Source: Azoarcus sp. KH32C (lineage in GTDB: Bacteria > Pseudomonadota > Gammaproteobacteria > Burkholderiales > Rhodocyclaceae). Taken from it: a stretch of 64,000 nucleotides of DNA. Positions 20,401 to 28,107 of this stretch are shown here, piece by piece (position 1 is the first letter of the stretch; every line of letters starts with the position of its first letter). The DNA is taken from NCBI RefSeq assembly GCF_000349945.1, contig NC_020516.1:1674001-1738000 (forward strand), in the 5' to 3' direction. The notes below the pieces were generated by a model that was not told where the DNA came from, made no database searches, and saw nothing but the letters and a program-made list of their open reading frames with translations. The position numbers and the translations under genes were made by a program.

Positions 20401-23254
20401 GCTCCTCCTCGGTCGGCAGCACCGGCGGTGGGGCGTCGTAGGGGAGCGGGGCGGCCGCGGCGCCGCGGCTCGCCGGCAGGCGGCCGAGGCGCGTGGTGGT
20501 GCCGGTCTGCAGCAGGTCGAGGATCGCCGGGAAGTAGTCGTCGGTGTCGGCGAGGGCGCCGTGGTCGACGGGCATGTACCAGCTCTGCTCGGGCGGCAGG
20601 TTCGCGAGGCGGCCCGAGGCCCAGCTCACCGAGCCGTCGCCTTCAGGCGTGCCGAGCATCTTCAGTTGGCCGCCTTCCTCGACGAGACCGCAGGGTGTCT
20701 TCTCGGCCTGGCCGAAGACGTAATGCACGCGTTCGACCGGATTCGGCGCGTCGTTCGAGGACAGCGCTCCGTCCCACAGTTCGCGGGCGAGCGCGAGGCC
20801 GTCGGCCGACGCCTGTCCGGCGATGCCGTCGCCGAACCAGCGGTCGCGGTTCTGCGCGGCGAGCTGGGGCCACAGGTCGGCGACGAGGTAGTCGTCGTGC
20901 AGGCTTGGGGTGCCGTCGACGAATTTCGGTCGCGGCAGGAGCTGCAGCGCGCCGGGGAAGCCGGCGACGACGTCGAGCACGGCCTGCATCCCGTGCGCGA
21001 GATCGAGGCGGGCAAGCTGGCGCATGGTGTCCGACTTGCCGAGCAGCGCTTCGACCATCAGGTAGGAGCCGTTGTTGGGGGTGCCGAGCATGACGAAGCG
21101 GCCGCCCGCGCGCTTGACGAGGGCCTCCCACAAATCCGGGCGGCGCGCGATCATCGTGCGGCAGACGAGCCCGCCCATGCTGTGGGCGAGCAAGCGCACC
21201 GGCTGGTTGGGGTTGTCGGCGAGCGCCTTTTCCAGCATCGCGGCGAGGCGATCGGCCGTGCCGCCCTTGGTGTGCACGGGCAGGCGCCAGTCGTAGGGGA
21301 AGCGGATCACGCGGTGCGTCGCTTCGAGGAAGACTGTGAGGTCGCCGTAGAACATGTCGAACAGCGACTCCTCGTGCACGTCGGGCTTGTCGATACGGAT
21401 CTCCGGCAGTCCGCCGCTCGCGAGATCGAGGAAGTCGAACCACACGCGGTCGCCGTCGCCGGGCTTGTCGGAGTTCTTTCTCAGTTCGAGGTGCGACCCC
21501 ATGATGCCGGGCAGGAAGATCACCACCGGGCGCGTATCCGGCGCCGGCACGCCACGGCTCGCGGCCTCGCGGCGCGCGGCCGCGGCGGCCGGTTCGTGGA
21601 GCCGGATGATCGGCGCAAACGTTGGCACCGTCGCGGGATCGTCGACGGTGAGCCAGTCGCGCAGCGCAGCGCGCGTGTGGCGGTTGGTGAAGTAGCTGAA
21701 GTGGTTGACCGAGGCGTCCTGGTCGAACACGTAGCGCGTGTCGTTGCGGGTGGCGAGGCCGGCGTACATCGAATCGGTATCGACGACGAGGTCGTTGTCG
21801 AAATGGTCGAACAGCATCCAGTCGGTGAACATCACGCCGAGACGCTTGAGGACGTTGCCGCCCTCGATGTCGCCGCTGATCACGCCCATCGCGATGCCTT
21901 GCTTGCGCTGGGCACCCGCGAGCAGGGTGCTCATCGGCCCGTCGGTGAGCATCGCCTCGATGCCGGGGACGATGCGGGCGTCGATGCGCTTGTCGGCGAT
22001 CTCCAACACGATGCGCTTGAAGGCCGACAGCACGGCGCCGCCCGCGGGGCCGGTGACGGCGCCGACGAGCTTGCCCATCAGGCTCAGCAGGCCGGACAGG
22101 AACACATCGAGGTTGTCCGAGAGCAGCCGCGTGCCGCGCGCGGGGCATGCGACGCGGACGTAGCGCTCGATCTGGAAATTCTTGGTGGCGAGTTCGTCGC
22201 GCAGCGCCTTGAGCGACTCCTGGTCGTGCGCGCTGACGAGATCGCGCAGGCGTTTCTCGCGCGCGCTTTCCTTCTCGTTGGGCGGCGCCTGGTGGCGGTA
22301 GGCGGCGATCGCGTCGTCGGCGAGGCCGGCGAGGCAGAGCAGGTCGCCGACGAGCCCGCCGCGCGAGTGCGTGACGACCGACAGCCGCGCGCCGGCCGGC
22401 AGCGTGCGGGCGAGCTGGAGCGCGTTCTCGATCGGGCTCTCCGAGAAGGTGCGGTGCTCGAAGCCGAACACCCGGTCGCCGAAGCGGCGCGCGAGCGGCT
22501 CCCAGTCGCTGCTCGCGCTGGGGGCGCGCAGCTCCTTGAAGCTGCCGAGGGTGTGCGAGCCGGTGCCGTGGATGAAGAGCAGCATCGGGCCGTCGGCTGC
22601 CGTCGCGAGGCGAGCATCGTCCGCGGCGCAGCGGTCGCCGGCGGTGAGGGCGCCGCCGTCGCGCCAGTGGTAGACGCCCGGTTCGCCCGCAAGCTGGTTC
22701 TCGATCGCCCACATCAGCGCCTTCGCGCCGAGCCAGGACGCGCCCGCGTCGGCGAGCTCGTCGGCCGGTTCGCCGAGCCATTCCTGCAGCCATTCGAGCG
22801 CCTTCTCGCGCGCGGCCTCGGTGATCGCGTCCGGGGTGAGCGAGAGCACCGACAGCCCGGACCACAGCCAGTCGCTGACGCCGCGCGCCGCCGCGCCGGG
22901 GTCGCGCAGCGCGGCGAGGTCGATCGAGCCGTCGTCGCGGATGGCCTCCGGGCGAACGCGGGCGAGGTCCTCGCGCAGCTTGTCGGCGCGCATGAAGACG
23001 GTGCTGCCGTCGGCGGTTTCGAGCGCGACGAGATTGCCGCGCGCGACGCGGGGCGAGGCGGTCGGGCCGGCATCGCGGCCGGGGGCCGACAGCGTGTAGG
23101 CGGCCTCGACGCGGACGACGCCATCGAGGAAGGGATCGGCGAGGGGCGCGGCGCCGCGGCTGCCGGCTTTCAGCGCCGGGGGCAGCGCGGGCGCTTCGCG
23201 CGCGGCGCCCGGCAGGTGGAACTGGATGTTGTTCGACTTCCGGCTGGCGGGCAT
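17495..23254 (-). CDS. double alpha/beta-hydrolase and CHAT protease giant protein
   Basis: 1919 residues. Module 1 (about 220-540) is an alpha/beta-hydrolase with FIHGTGSHT and nucleophile Ser297 in THSRGG. Module 2 (about 575-800) resembles lecithin:cholesterol acyltransferase-type lipases: FLPGIMGSHLE, FPYDWRLP, nucleophile Ser692 in AHSMGGLV and MLGTPNNGS. After a middle region of unknown fold (about 965-1200), a CHAT caspase-like protease domain spans about 1290-1590, with catalytic His1446 in IAAHGVF and Cys1490 in LVFLNCCHLGA. The tail (1600-1919) is helical and TPR-like. No signal peptide, so it is probably cytoplasmic. GGAGGC precedes the ATG. CHAT proteins often act in regulated self-killing or defence; here a protease and two lipases share one chain. 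Substrates are unknown. Confidence 0.85.
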   Translation of the reverse strand: MPASRKSNNIQFHLPGAAREAPALPPALKAGSRGAAPLADPFLDGVVRVEAAYTLSAPGRDAGPTASPRVARGNLVALETADGSTVFMRADKLREDLARVRPEAIRDDGSIDLAALRDPGAAARGVSDWLWSGLSVLSLTPDAITEAAREKALEWLQEWLGEPADELADAGASWLGAKALMWAIENQLAGEPGVYHWRDGGALTAGDRCAADDARLATAADGPMLLFIHGTGSHTLGSFKELRAPSASSDWEPLARRFGDRVFGFEHRTFSESPIENALQLARTLPAGARLSVVTHSRGGLVGDLLCLAGLADDAIAAYRHQAPPNEKESAREKRLRDLVSAHDQESLKALRDELATKNFQIERYVRVACPARGTRLLSDNLDVFLSGLLSLMGKLVGAVTGPAGGAVLSAFKRIVLEIADKRIDARIVPGIEAMLTDGPMSTLLAGAQRKQGIAMGVISGDIEGGNVLKRLGVMFTDWMLFDHFDNDLVVDTDSMYAGLATRNDTRYVFDQDASVNHFSYFTNRHTRAALRDWLTVDDPATVPTFAPIIRLHEPAAAAARREAASRGVPAPDTRPVVIFLPGIMGSHLELRKNSDKPGDGDRVWFDFLDLASGGLPEIRIDKPDVHEESLFDMFYGDLTVFLEATHRVIRFPYDWRLPVHTKGGTADRLAAMLEKALADNPNQPVRLLAHSMGGLVCRTMIARRPDLWEALVKRAGGRFVMLGTPNNGSYLMVEALLGKSDTMRQLARLDLAHGMQAVLDVVAGFPGALQLLPRPKFVDGTPSLHDDYLVADLWPQLAAQNRDRWFGDGIAGQASADGLALARELWDGALSSNDAPNPVERVHYVFGQAEKTPCGLVEEGGQLKMLGTPEGDGSVSWASGRLANLPPEQSWYMPVDHGALADTDDYFPAILDLLQTGTTTRLGRLPASRGAAAAPLPYDAPPPVLPTEEELARSVVGSRPRRRKPVTAVRPLQVCVTAMDLRFARQPLLCGHYLGDAISGAEGTIDRYLVGGALRQRERLGVYAGEIGSSAFVLQARGNEDRLRGTGRGAVIVGLGRFGALSAADIAETVRAGVLRFLLLAHDRQGARRDEPTDVAPADSELTLASLLIGFNSTTHISVDDSIEMIVRGVLAANRQFAEAMPLTHLRVARLEFIELYLDTALTAARAVTALPQRMASELRRLEARIQAADVLYEGEGARPRLAASARSDYWPRLLVTAADQPESLPSGEATLPPAPLKETTKGEPVAEFLKYVFLSERARAESVVQQRQPGLIEALVGNAITHDQYDADLSRTLFQLMVPLDFKASAREADQLVLVVDGYTANLPWEMLQADDLPMAVRTAMVRQFATTRYRRNPLSVTRKVACVIANPSTRGYFTKFGKASQPIPPEADNRLPDLPGAAAEGAAVRDLLGECGYDVNYGEGLEALDIFARLFRQPCKVLVIAAHGVFQAEARDGKARTGVVLSGGMLLTAAEVSQMEIVPELVFLNCCHLGAMSVSPETANRLAYSLARELIEIGVRCVVAAGWQVNDAAATLFATRFFEAFVRQSQPFGKAVFTARLATWEQYSQNNTWGAYQAYGDPQYMLDPPTDAKPSEAPTGLVSPIELVDFLNGMRTDLGYDRRSVATVDLQLAAIFGHVPPAWRDLPEVQAAVGAIYAELGSEGFEHACTAYAHALAAQDLSGRVPVRIVEQLANLEARRGEAIGDIKLIEAAIRRLRGLIALAATHAGAEETAPVRNMDRYAVLGSALKRKAAVVALTGSWAEVHPILEEARNAYASAECPPDQPGFDPYPTINRLQLDWLLLEADDPARHDQVARQAAACAQVARRLFAQSGDFFNAVKPADAELTARLFDGLDSEDGQHLASLYDDAIAQIPRSRRKFDSVVRQIVLLARFTRLRAQAGDAHRAEILDDLAGALADA

Positions 23255-23396
23255 CGGCGCCTCCTGCTTGGGGTCGGGGGCGTGTTGCAGTGTGGGCCCT
23301 GCGGCCCGATGCGCATTTGCGCGATATCTCTTTTGATTACCTCTGTTTAGAAGGCGCTTGGGGCTTTGTCAAACGGCGGGCTACGCGGGAGAAGGC

Positions 23397-26300
23397 TCAG
23401 TCGGTGCCGTTCTGGTCGTTTGTCGGGTCGTCGAAGCAGTCGATCAGCGCGACGACAACATTGCGCGAAGCGGTGCGGAACTTCAGGCCGGTGAGCGTCC
23501 GGCGGGCCGAGGAGTGGTAGCCCAGGTCGAAGTCGGCGACGATCTGTCCCGCGAGCTTGTGGAATTCGCGGTGCATGAGGTCGAGATGCTCCAGGCGGTC
23601 GTCGGGGATGCCGGCATTGCCTTCGATCCAGCCGCCGAGCGCACAGCGGGTGACCGATCTCGCATCGTCGAAGTCGATGGGGGAGGCGGAAGGACGGCCC
23701 GCGACGTAGTCGTTGAGACGCTTGCGCCAATCCAGGTGCGACTGGATGGCCCTCTTCAGGTCCAGCCCGTTGCGCGTCCAGTGCCCGCGCCTCAGGAAGG
23801 CCGCGAGTTGCGGCGAGCGCTCGCCGAGCAGGCGCCGCAACCAGTCTTCGATGTCGAGGTCGTCGTGGCGCAGCGCAGTAAGCAGGCGCGTTTCCTCGAG
23901 GCTCGACCCGTCGTCGGGCGGCAGCAGGAAGTGGCGGGCGAGCAGCGTTTCGAATTCGGTCGCGTCGGCCGGCTTGCTGATGAAATAGCCCTGCAGGTAA
24001 TCGCAGCCCAGGTCGCGCAGGAAGCTCACCTGCTGCTCGGTCTCGACCCCTTCGGCGGTGACGCGCAGGTCGAGGCTGTGCGCCATGTTGATGATGGCTT
24101 CGACGAGGTGGGCGTCGTTGCGGTCGTCGGGGCAATCGTGGATGAAGCTGCGGTCGATCTTGACGATGTCGACCGGGAAGCGCTTGAGGTAGGACAGCGA
24201 CGAAAACCCGGTGCCGAAGTCGTCGAGCGCGTAGCCGATGCCCAGCGCCTTGATCGCGCGCATGCGCGTCTCGATCGTCTCGCTGCCGCCCATCAGCACG
24301 GATTCGGTGATCTCGACGAGCAGGCTGTCCCGGTCGAGGCCATACTCGTTCAAGACGGCACTCACGAGGCCGGGCAGGGTCGCCTCGCGGAACTGCACGC
24401 CGGACATGTTCACCGCCATCCGCAGCGACGGGTAGCCGAGGTCGCGCCAGCGCCGCGACTGCCGGGCGGCCTCGCGCAGCGCCCATTCGCCGATCGCGAC
24501 GATCAGGCCGCTGTCCTCGGCGACGGGAACGAATTCCAGCGGCGACACCGCGCCGCGTGTCGGATGATCCCAGCGGATCAGTGCCTCGGCGCCGATCAGT
24601 TCGCCGCTGTCGGCGTCGACGATCGGCTGATAGTGCAGGGTGAAGGCGTGCTGATCGAGCGCGATACGCAGGTCCGCCTCGAGCTGCATGCGCGCGAGCG
24701 CATCGGTCTGCATGTCGCGCGAGTAGAACTGCAGCCGGTTCTTGCCCGCCTGCTTGGATTTGTACATCGCGATGTCGGCGTTGCGGAACAGCGTCTGCAC
24801 GTTGTCGCCGTCGTCCGGATAGACCGTGATCCCGACGCTGCCCGAGATGCGGTGCTGGATCTGGCCCAGCGCGAAGGGCTCGCGCAGGATGCTGACCACC
24901 TTCTCTCCGATCGCATGCAGGTCGTCGGCGTGGGTGAGATCCTGCACGACGATCGTGAATTCGTCGCCGCCGAGGCGGGCGACCGTGTCCTGGTCGCGCA
25001 CGCAGGACGTCAGGCGATGCGCGACCTCGATCAGCAGTTCGTCGCCGATGTCGTGGCCGAGCGTGTCGTTGATCCACTTGAAGCCGTCGAGATCGAGGAA
25101 CAGTACGCCAACCTGCGTGTGCGTGCGGCGCGCGTGGGCGAGGGCGTGGTCGAGCCGGTCGGAGAGCAGGCTGCGGTTGGCGAGGCCGGTCAGCGCGTCG
25201 AAGTTCGCCTGGCGCCAGATCGCCTCGTCCTGCTGCTTGCGCAGCGTGATGTCGTTGAAGAGCGAAATGTAGGCGACGATCTGCCCGCGCTCGTCGCGCA
25301 CGGTCGAGATCGATTGCCACTGCGGGTAGATTTCGCCGTTCTTGCGCCGGTTCCAGATTTCGGACTCCCAGCGCCCGGTCGCGGCGAGCGCCTGCCACAT
25401 CTGCGCGTAGAACGCCGGCTCATGCTTGCCGGAGCGCAGGATGGCCGGCGTCTTGCCGATCGCTTCCTCGGCCGAGTAACCGGTGATTTCGGTGAAGGCG
25501 GGGTTCACCGACGTGATCACGCCCGCCGCGTCCGTCGTCATGATGCCCTGCGTCGAGGCGTTGAACACGACCATCGCCTTGCTCATCTGCGTGAGCAGAC
25601 GCTTGCGCTCGGTGACGTCCTGCAGGCTCAGCTGGATCAGCGTGCGGTCGTGGTGGCGGAAGCTCGTGCAGCGCACTTCGGCTTCCCAGATTTCGCCGTC
25701 GGGGCGCTGGTTGCGCAACTCCATCAACAGTGTGCCGGTGCGCAGGCACTCGGCGAGGTGACGCTGCGAGAGCTCGTCCGACGGTGTGCCATCGGCTTGT
25801 ACGGTCACGGCGAAATCCATCGGCGAGCGGCCGATCAGCTCGCTGCGGTCCTTGCAGCCGTAGATCGCGACCGCCGCATCGTTGCAATCGACGAAGCGGC
25901 GCGTCTCGGGATCGACGATCGCCTGCGGGATGTAGGAGCGCTCGAACAGCGTCTTGTTATAGGTCTCGCTGTCGAGCAACGCCTGTTCGGCCTGCTTGCG
26001 CTCGGAGATGTCGTTCATCAGTCCGACGAGATAAGGCGGCTCGCCGCGTTGCGCCTTGACGCGCGACAGCCGCAGATCGCTCCAGTACAGCTCGCCGTTC
26101 TTGCGCCGGTTGAGCAGCTCACCCTGCCAGCTCTTGCCGGTCGCGACCGCTTCCCACAGGCTCGCGTACACGCTCTCGGGCGTGAGGCCGGACTTGAGTA
26201 TCGCCGGGGTCTTTCCGCGCGCCTCCTGGCGAGAGTAGCCGGTGATCGCCTCGAAGCCCGGATTGGTGTAGCGGATCGAGGCGTCCATGTCGGTGATCAG

Positions 26301-27449
26301 GACGCCCGAGGTGCTCGCGTTCAGCGCCGCGCGGAAGATGCGCAAGCGCTGGGCGGCGCGGCGCCGCTGCTCGAGCAGGATTACGATGAGGAGCACGAGC
26401 AGCAGCGTCGCGAGTTCGATATACATGCCGGACAGCACGCGCCAGCGCAGCTCGGCCACCTTGATCAGGTGGAAGACCGTCCACGGGGCGTACTGCAGGT
26501 CGACGGTATGCAGCAGCCAGTCGCCGGTCCGGGTGTAAGTTGCCTTGGTGGCGGGCATCAGGCCGGCGATGTCCTGCGCGATCGCCGCCGGCATCGCGGC
26601 ATCGATCTGGCGGAGCGTGTCGTTGCCGGGCCGGATCAGGTCGGGGTGGGCGACGAGTTGTCCGTACTGATTGGCGACGAAGGGCTTGCCGATATCGAGC
26701 CCGGAACCGGAAAGGTGGTCGTTGAGCGTGGTCAGCGTGATGTCCAGCGCCACCATGCCGCGGAAGCGCCCGTTCGCGTCCGACACCGGCGCCGTCACGG
26801 AGGCCATCAGGCCCTTGCCGGCCTCGTCCACATAGGCCTTGCTCCAGCGCACCAGCCGCTGCGGATTGTTCGTCGGCGCGGTGTCGACGAAGACAGGGTG
26901 CGCCAGCATGTCGTCGTTCCAGTGGAGGAAATCCCACTGCGTCTCGATCGGATAGATCGAGACGAAGCGGTTCGCCGACGTGTAGTAAACCCATGAGGCC
27001 TGCGGAACGTTTTGCATCACGCGACGGAACAGCGGGGTCAGATGCAGCGCCGCCTCGATTTCCTGCGTCGTCTCGACGGGCAGCGTGCGCAGGTCGCCGC
27101 CCCCGATGAGGTAGGCCGCGAGTTCCCTCGGCACGCCGGGAGGCTCGCCCTGCAGGCCGTAGCTGGCGCCATCAGGGTTGCGCACCAGGGCGGCCCGCAC
27201 CGGATGCGGAGGGCCGTGGAAGTCGCTTTGCAGCGCACGCTCCGCTTCGACGCGGAGCAGCGCGACGTGGTCGTTCGCGGATTTGGCCGTCGTGTCGATT
27301 GACTTGGCTGTCGCCTGCAGGCTTTCGTCGGCGAGCCGCAAGATGCTCGCCATGCGATACGACCATTGCTCGTACACGCCGAACGCCGCCAGGCCGAGGA
27401 CCAGGACGTAGGAAAGCAGGACAACGCGGTTCGGCTGTGCAAGTTTCAC
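23397..27449 (-). CDS. Cache-PAS-GGDEF-EAL protein with C-terminal CZB domain
   Basis: 1350 residues. Transmembrane segments at about 9-27 and 340-360 flank a periplasmic Cache-like sensor. Three PAS domains follow (about 365-490, 490-620, 620-745). The GGDEF domain has the intact active site GGDEF at 827-831 and an RxxD inhibitory site at 818-821. The EAL domain has EALIRW at 955-960 and DDFGTG at 1076-1081, so both c-di-GMP synthesis and breakdown look possible. The last 120 residues resemble a CZB zinc-binding domain: His1238 in SHLDW, Cys1269 in CALGGW, His1293 and His1297 in HREFH. The protein probably adjusts c-di-GMP to an external ligand and to zinc or oxidants. Confidence 0.9.
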   Translation of the reverse strand: MKLAQPNRVVLLSYVLVLGLAAFGVYEQWSYRMASILRLADESLQATAKSIDTTAKSANDHVALLRVEAERALQSDFHGPPHPVRAALVRNPDGASYGLQGEPPGVPRELAAYLIGGGDLRTLPVETTQEIEAALHLTPLFRRVMQNVPQASWVYYTSANRFVSIYPIETQWDFLHWNDDMLAHPVFVDTAPTNNPQRLVRWSKAYVDEAGKGLMASVTAPVSDANGRFRGMVALDITLTTLNDHLSGSGLDIGKPFVANQYGQLVAHPDLIRPGNDTLRQIDAAMPAAIAQDIAGLMPATKATYTRTGDWLLHTVDLQYAPWTVFHLIKVAELRWRVLSGMYIELATLLLVLLIVILLEQRRRAAQRLRIFRAALNASTSGVLITDMDASIRYTNPGFEAITGYSRQEARGKTPAILKSGLTPESVYASLWEAVATGKSWQGELLNRRKNGELYWSDLRLSRVKAQRGEPPYLVGLMNDISERKQAEQALLDSETYNKTLFERSYIPQAIVDPETRRFVDCNDAAVAIYGCKDRSELIGRSPMDFAVTVQADGTPSDELSQRHLAECLRTGTLLMELRNQRPDGEIWEAEVRCTSFRHHDRTLIQLSLQDVTERKRLLTQMSKAMVVFNASTQGIMTTDAAGVITSVNPAFTEITGYSAEEAIGKTPAILRSGKHEPAFYAQMWQALAATGRWESEIWNRRKNGEIYPQWQSISTVRDERGQIVAYISLFNDITLRKQQDEAIWRQANFDALTGLANRSLLSDRLDHALAHARRTHTQVGVLFLDLDGFKWINDTLGHDIGDELLIEVAHRLTSCVRDQDTVARLGGDEFTIVVQDLTHADDLHAIGEKVVSILREPFALGQIQHRISGSVGITVYPDDGDNVQTLFRNADIAMYKSKQAGKNRLQFYSRDMQTDALARMQLEADLRIALDQHAFTLHYQPIVDADSGELIGAEALIRWDHPTRGAVSPLEFVPVAEDSGLIVAIGEWALREAARQSRRWRDLGYPSLRMAVNMSGVQFREATLPGLVSAVLNEYGLDRDSLLVEITESVLMGGSETIETRMRAIKALGIGYALDDFGTGFSSLSYLKRFPVDIVKIDRSFIHDCPDDRNDAHLVEAIINMAHSLDLRVTAEGVETEQQVSFLRDLGCDYLQGYFISKPADATEFETLLARHFLLPPDDGSSLEETRLLTALRHDDLDIEDWLRRLLGERSPQLAAFLRRGHWTRNGLDLKRAIQSHLDWRKRLNDYVAGRPSASPIDFDDARSVTRCALGGWIEGNAGIPDDRLEHLDLMHREFHKLAGQIVADFDLGYHSSARRTLTGLKFRTASRNVVVALIDCFDDPTNDQNGTD

Positions 27450-27581
27450 TCACCACCTGTCTGGCCCGATCGATGGGCTGCGTCGATCAATCTAGCCGAA
27501 TAATACGAAAGATGTAATTACCCCTCCCCGGTACATGGGAAATCCGACACGGCGAGTCCCATTTGTTTCCCCGAATTCGGG

Positions 27582-28100
27582 TCAGCGGGACAGCCCCGCG
27601 TTCTCTCGAGTGCGATTGACGAGGCGGTGCAGCAGTTCGCGGGCCATGCGCCCGCCGGGGGAGGCGATCGCCGGCTTGCGATAGCTGAGGAACACCGTTT
27701 CCGGCTTGCCCGGCAGGGTGTAGAGCGCGATCGTCAGCGGGCATAGCGCGATGTTGTGGCGATCCTCGGTCACGAGGCGGGCCGAGATGCGGGCGCTGCA
27801 GAAGGAAAAGATCTCGGCGCGCTCGAAGAAGTCGGCGCGGTGGCCGAGATCGGGCGCGGTGCGGGCGAGCATCTCGCCGAATGGGTTGATCCCTGGCGGG
27901 GCGAGGCCTTCATCGACCATCGCGTCGAGCAGCGCCGCGCGGGCGTCCTCGTAGGCGAGCGGCTGCAGGGTCTGGACGACGACGCCCGGGGCGGCGGCCT
28001 GCGCGGTGGCGCCGAGCAGGAGCAGGCCGGCGAGCAATAAAAAACACCCTGCCCGAAGCCATCGGGCAGGGTGCAAGCGGTCACCGTGGAGGATGGGCAC
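27582..28100 (-). CDS. exported DUF302-like protein
   Basis: 172 residues from a GTG at 28100. A signal peptide is visible (basic residues, then LLLAGLLLLG, cut after ATAQA). The mature protein resembles DUF302: ERAEIFSFCSARISARLV, then NIALCPLTIALYTLPG, with two cysteines at family positions. Function unknown; some DUF302 proteins accompany cytochromes and sulfur oxidation. The start is doubtful because a strong terminator (28037-28073) lies within the codons for the signal peptide; in-frame TTG codons at 28076 and 28037 are alternatives. The 131 bases to the c-di-GMP gene start probably hold that gene's promoter. Confidence 0.6.
   Translation of the reverse strand: MPILHGDRLHPARWLRAGCFLLLAGLLLLGATAQAAAPGVVVQTLQPLAYEDARAALLDAMVDEGLAPPGINPFGEMLARTAPDLGHRADFFERAEIFSFCSARISARLVTEDRHNIALCPLTIALYTLPGKPETVFLSYRKPAIASPGGRMARELLHRLVNRTRENAGLSR
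28037..28073 (-). terminator. Rho-independent terminator after the PqqU-like gene
   Basis: On the minus strand a perfect 12-base stem, CACCCTGCCCGA with TCGGGCAGGGTG, encloses a five-base loop and runs into six T residues. It lies 35 bases beyond the receptor stop codon, as expected for its terminator, yet inside the apparent leader codons of the DUF302-like gene. Confidence 0.88.
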
Positions 28101-28107
28101 GGATACG

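Noticed and set aside
19403..23350. Very long open frame on the plus strand, opposite the CHAT protein gene
   Set aside because: It mirrors the codons of a gene with clear domains and has no ribosome site or recognisable family. Long opposite-strand frames are expected at this GC content.
23358..26996. Long open frame on the plus strand opposite the GGDEF-EAL gene
   Set aside because: The minus-strand gene has complete GGDEF and EAL motifs; the plus frame has none.
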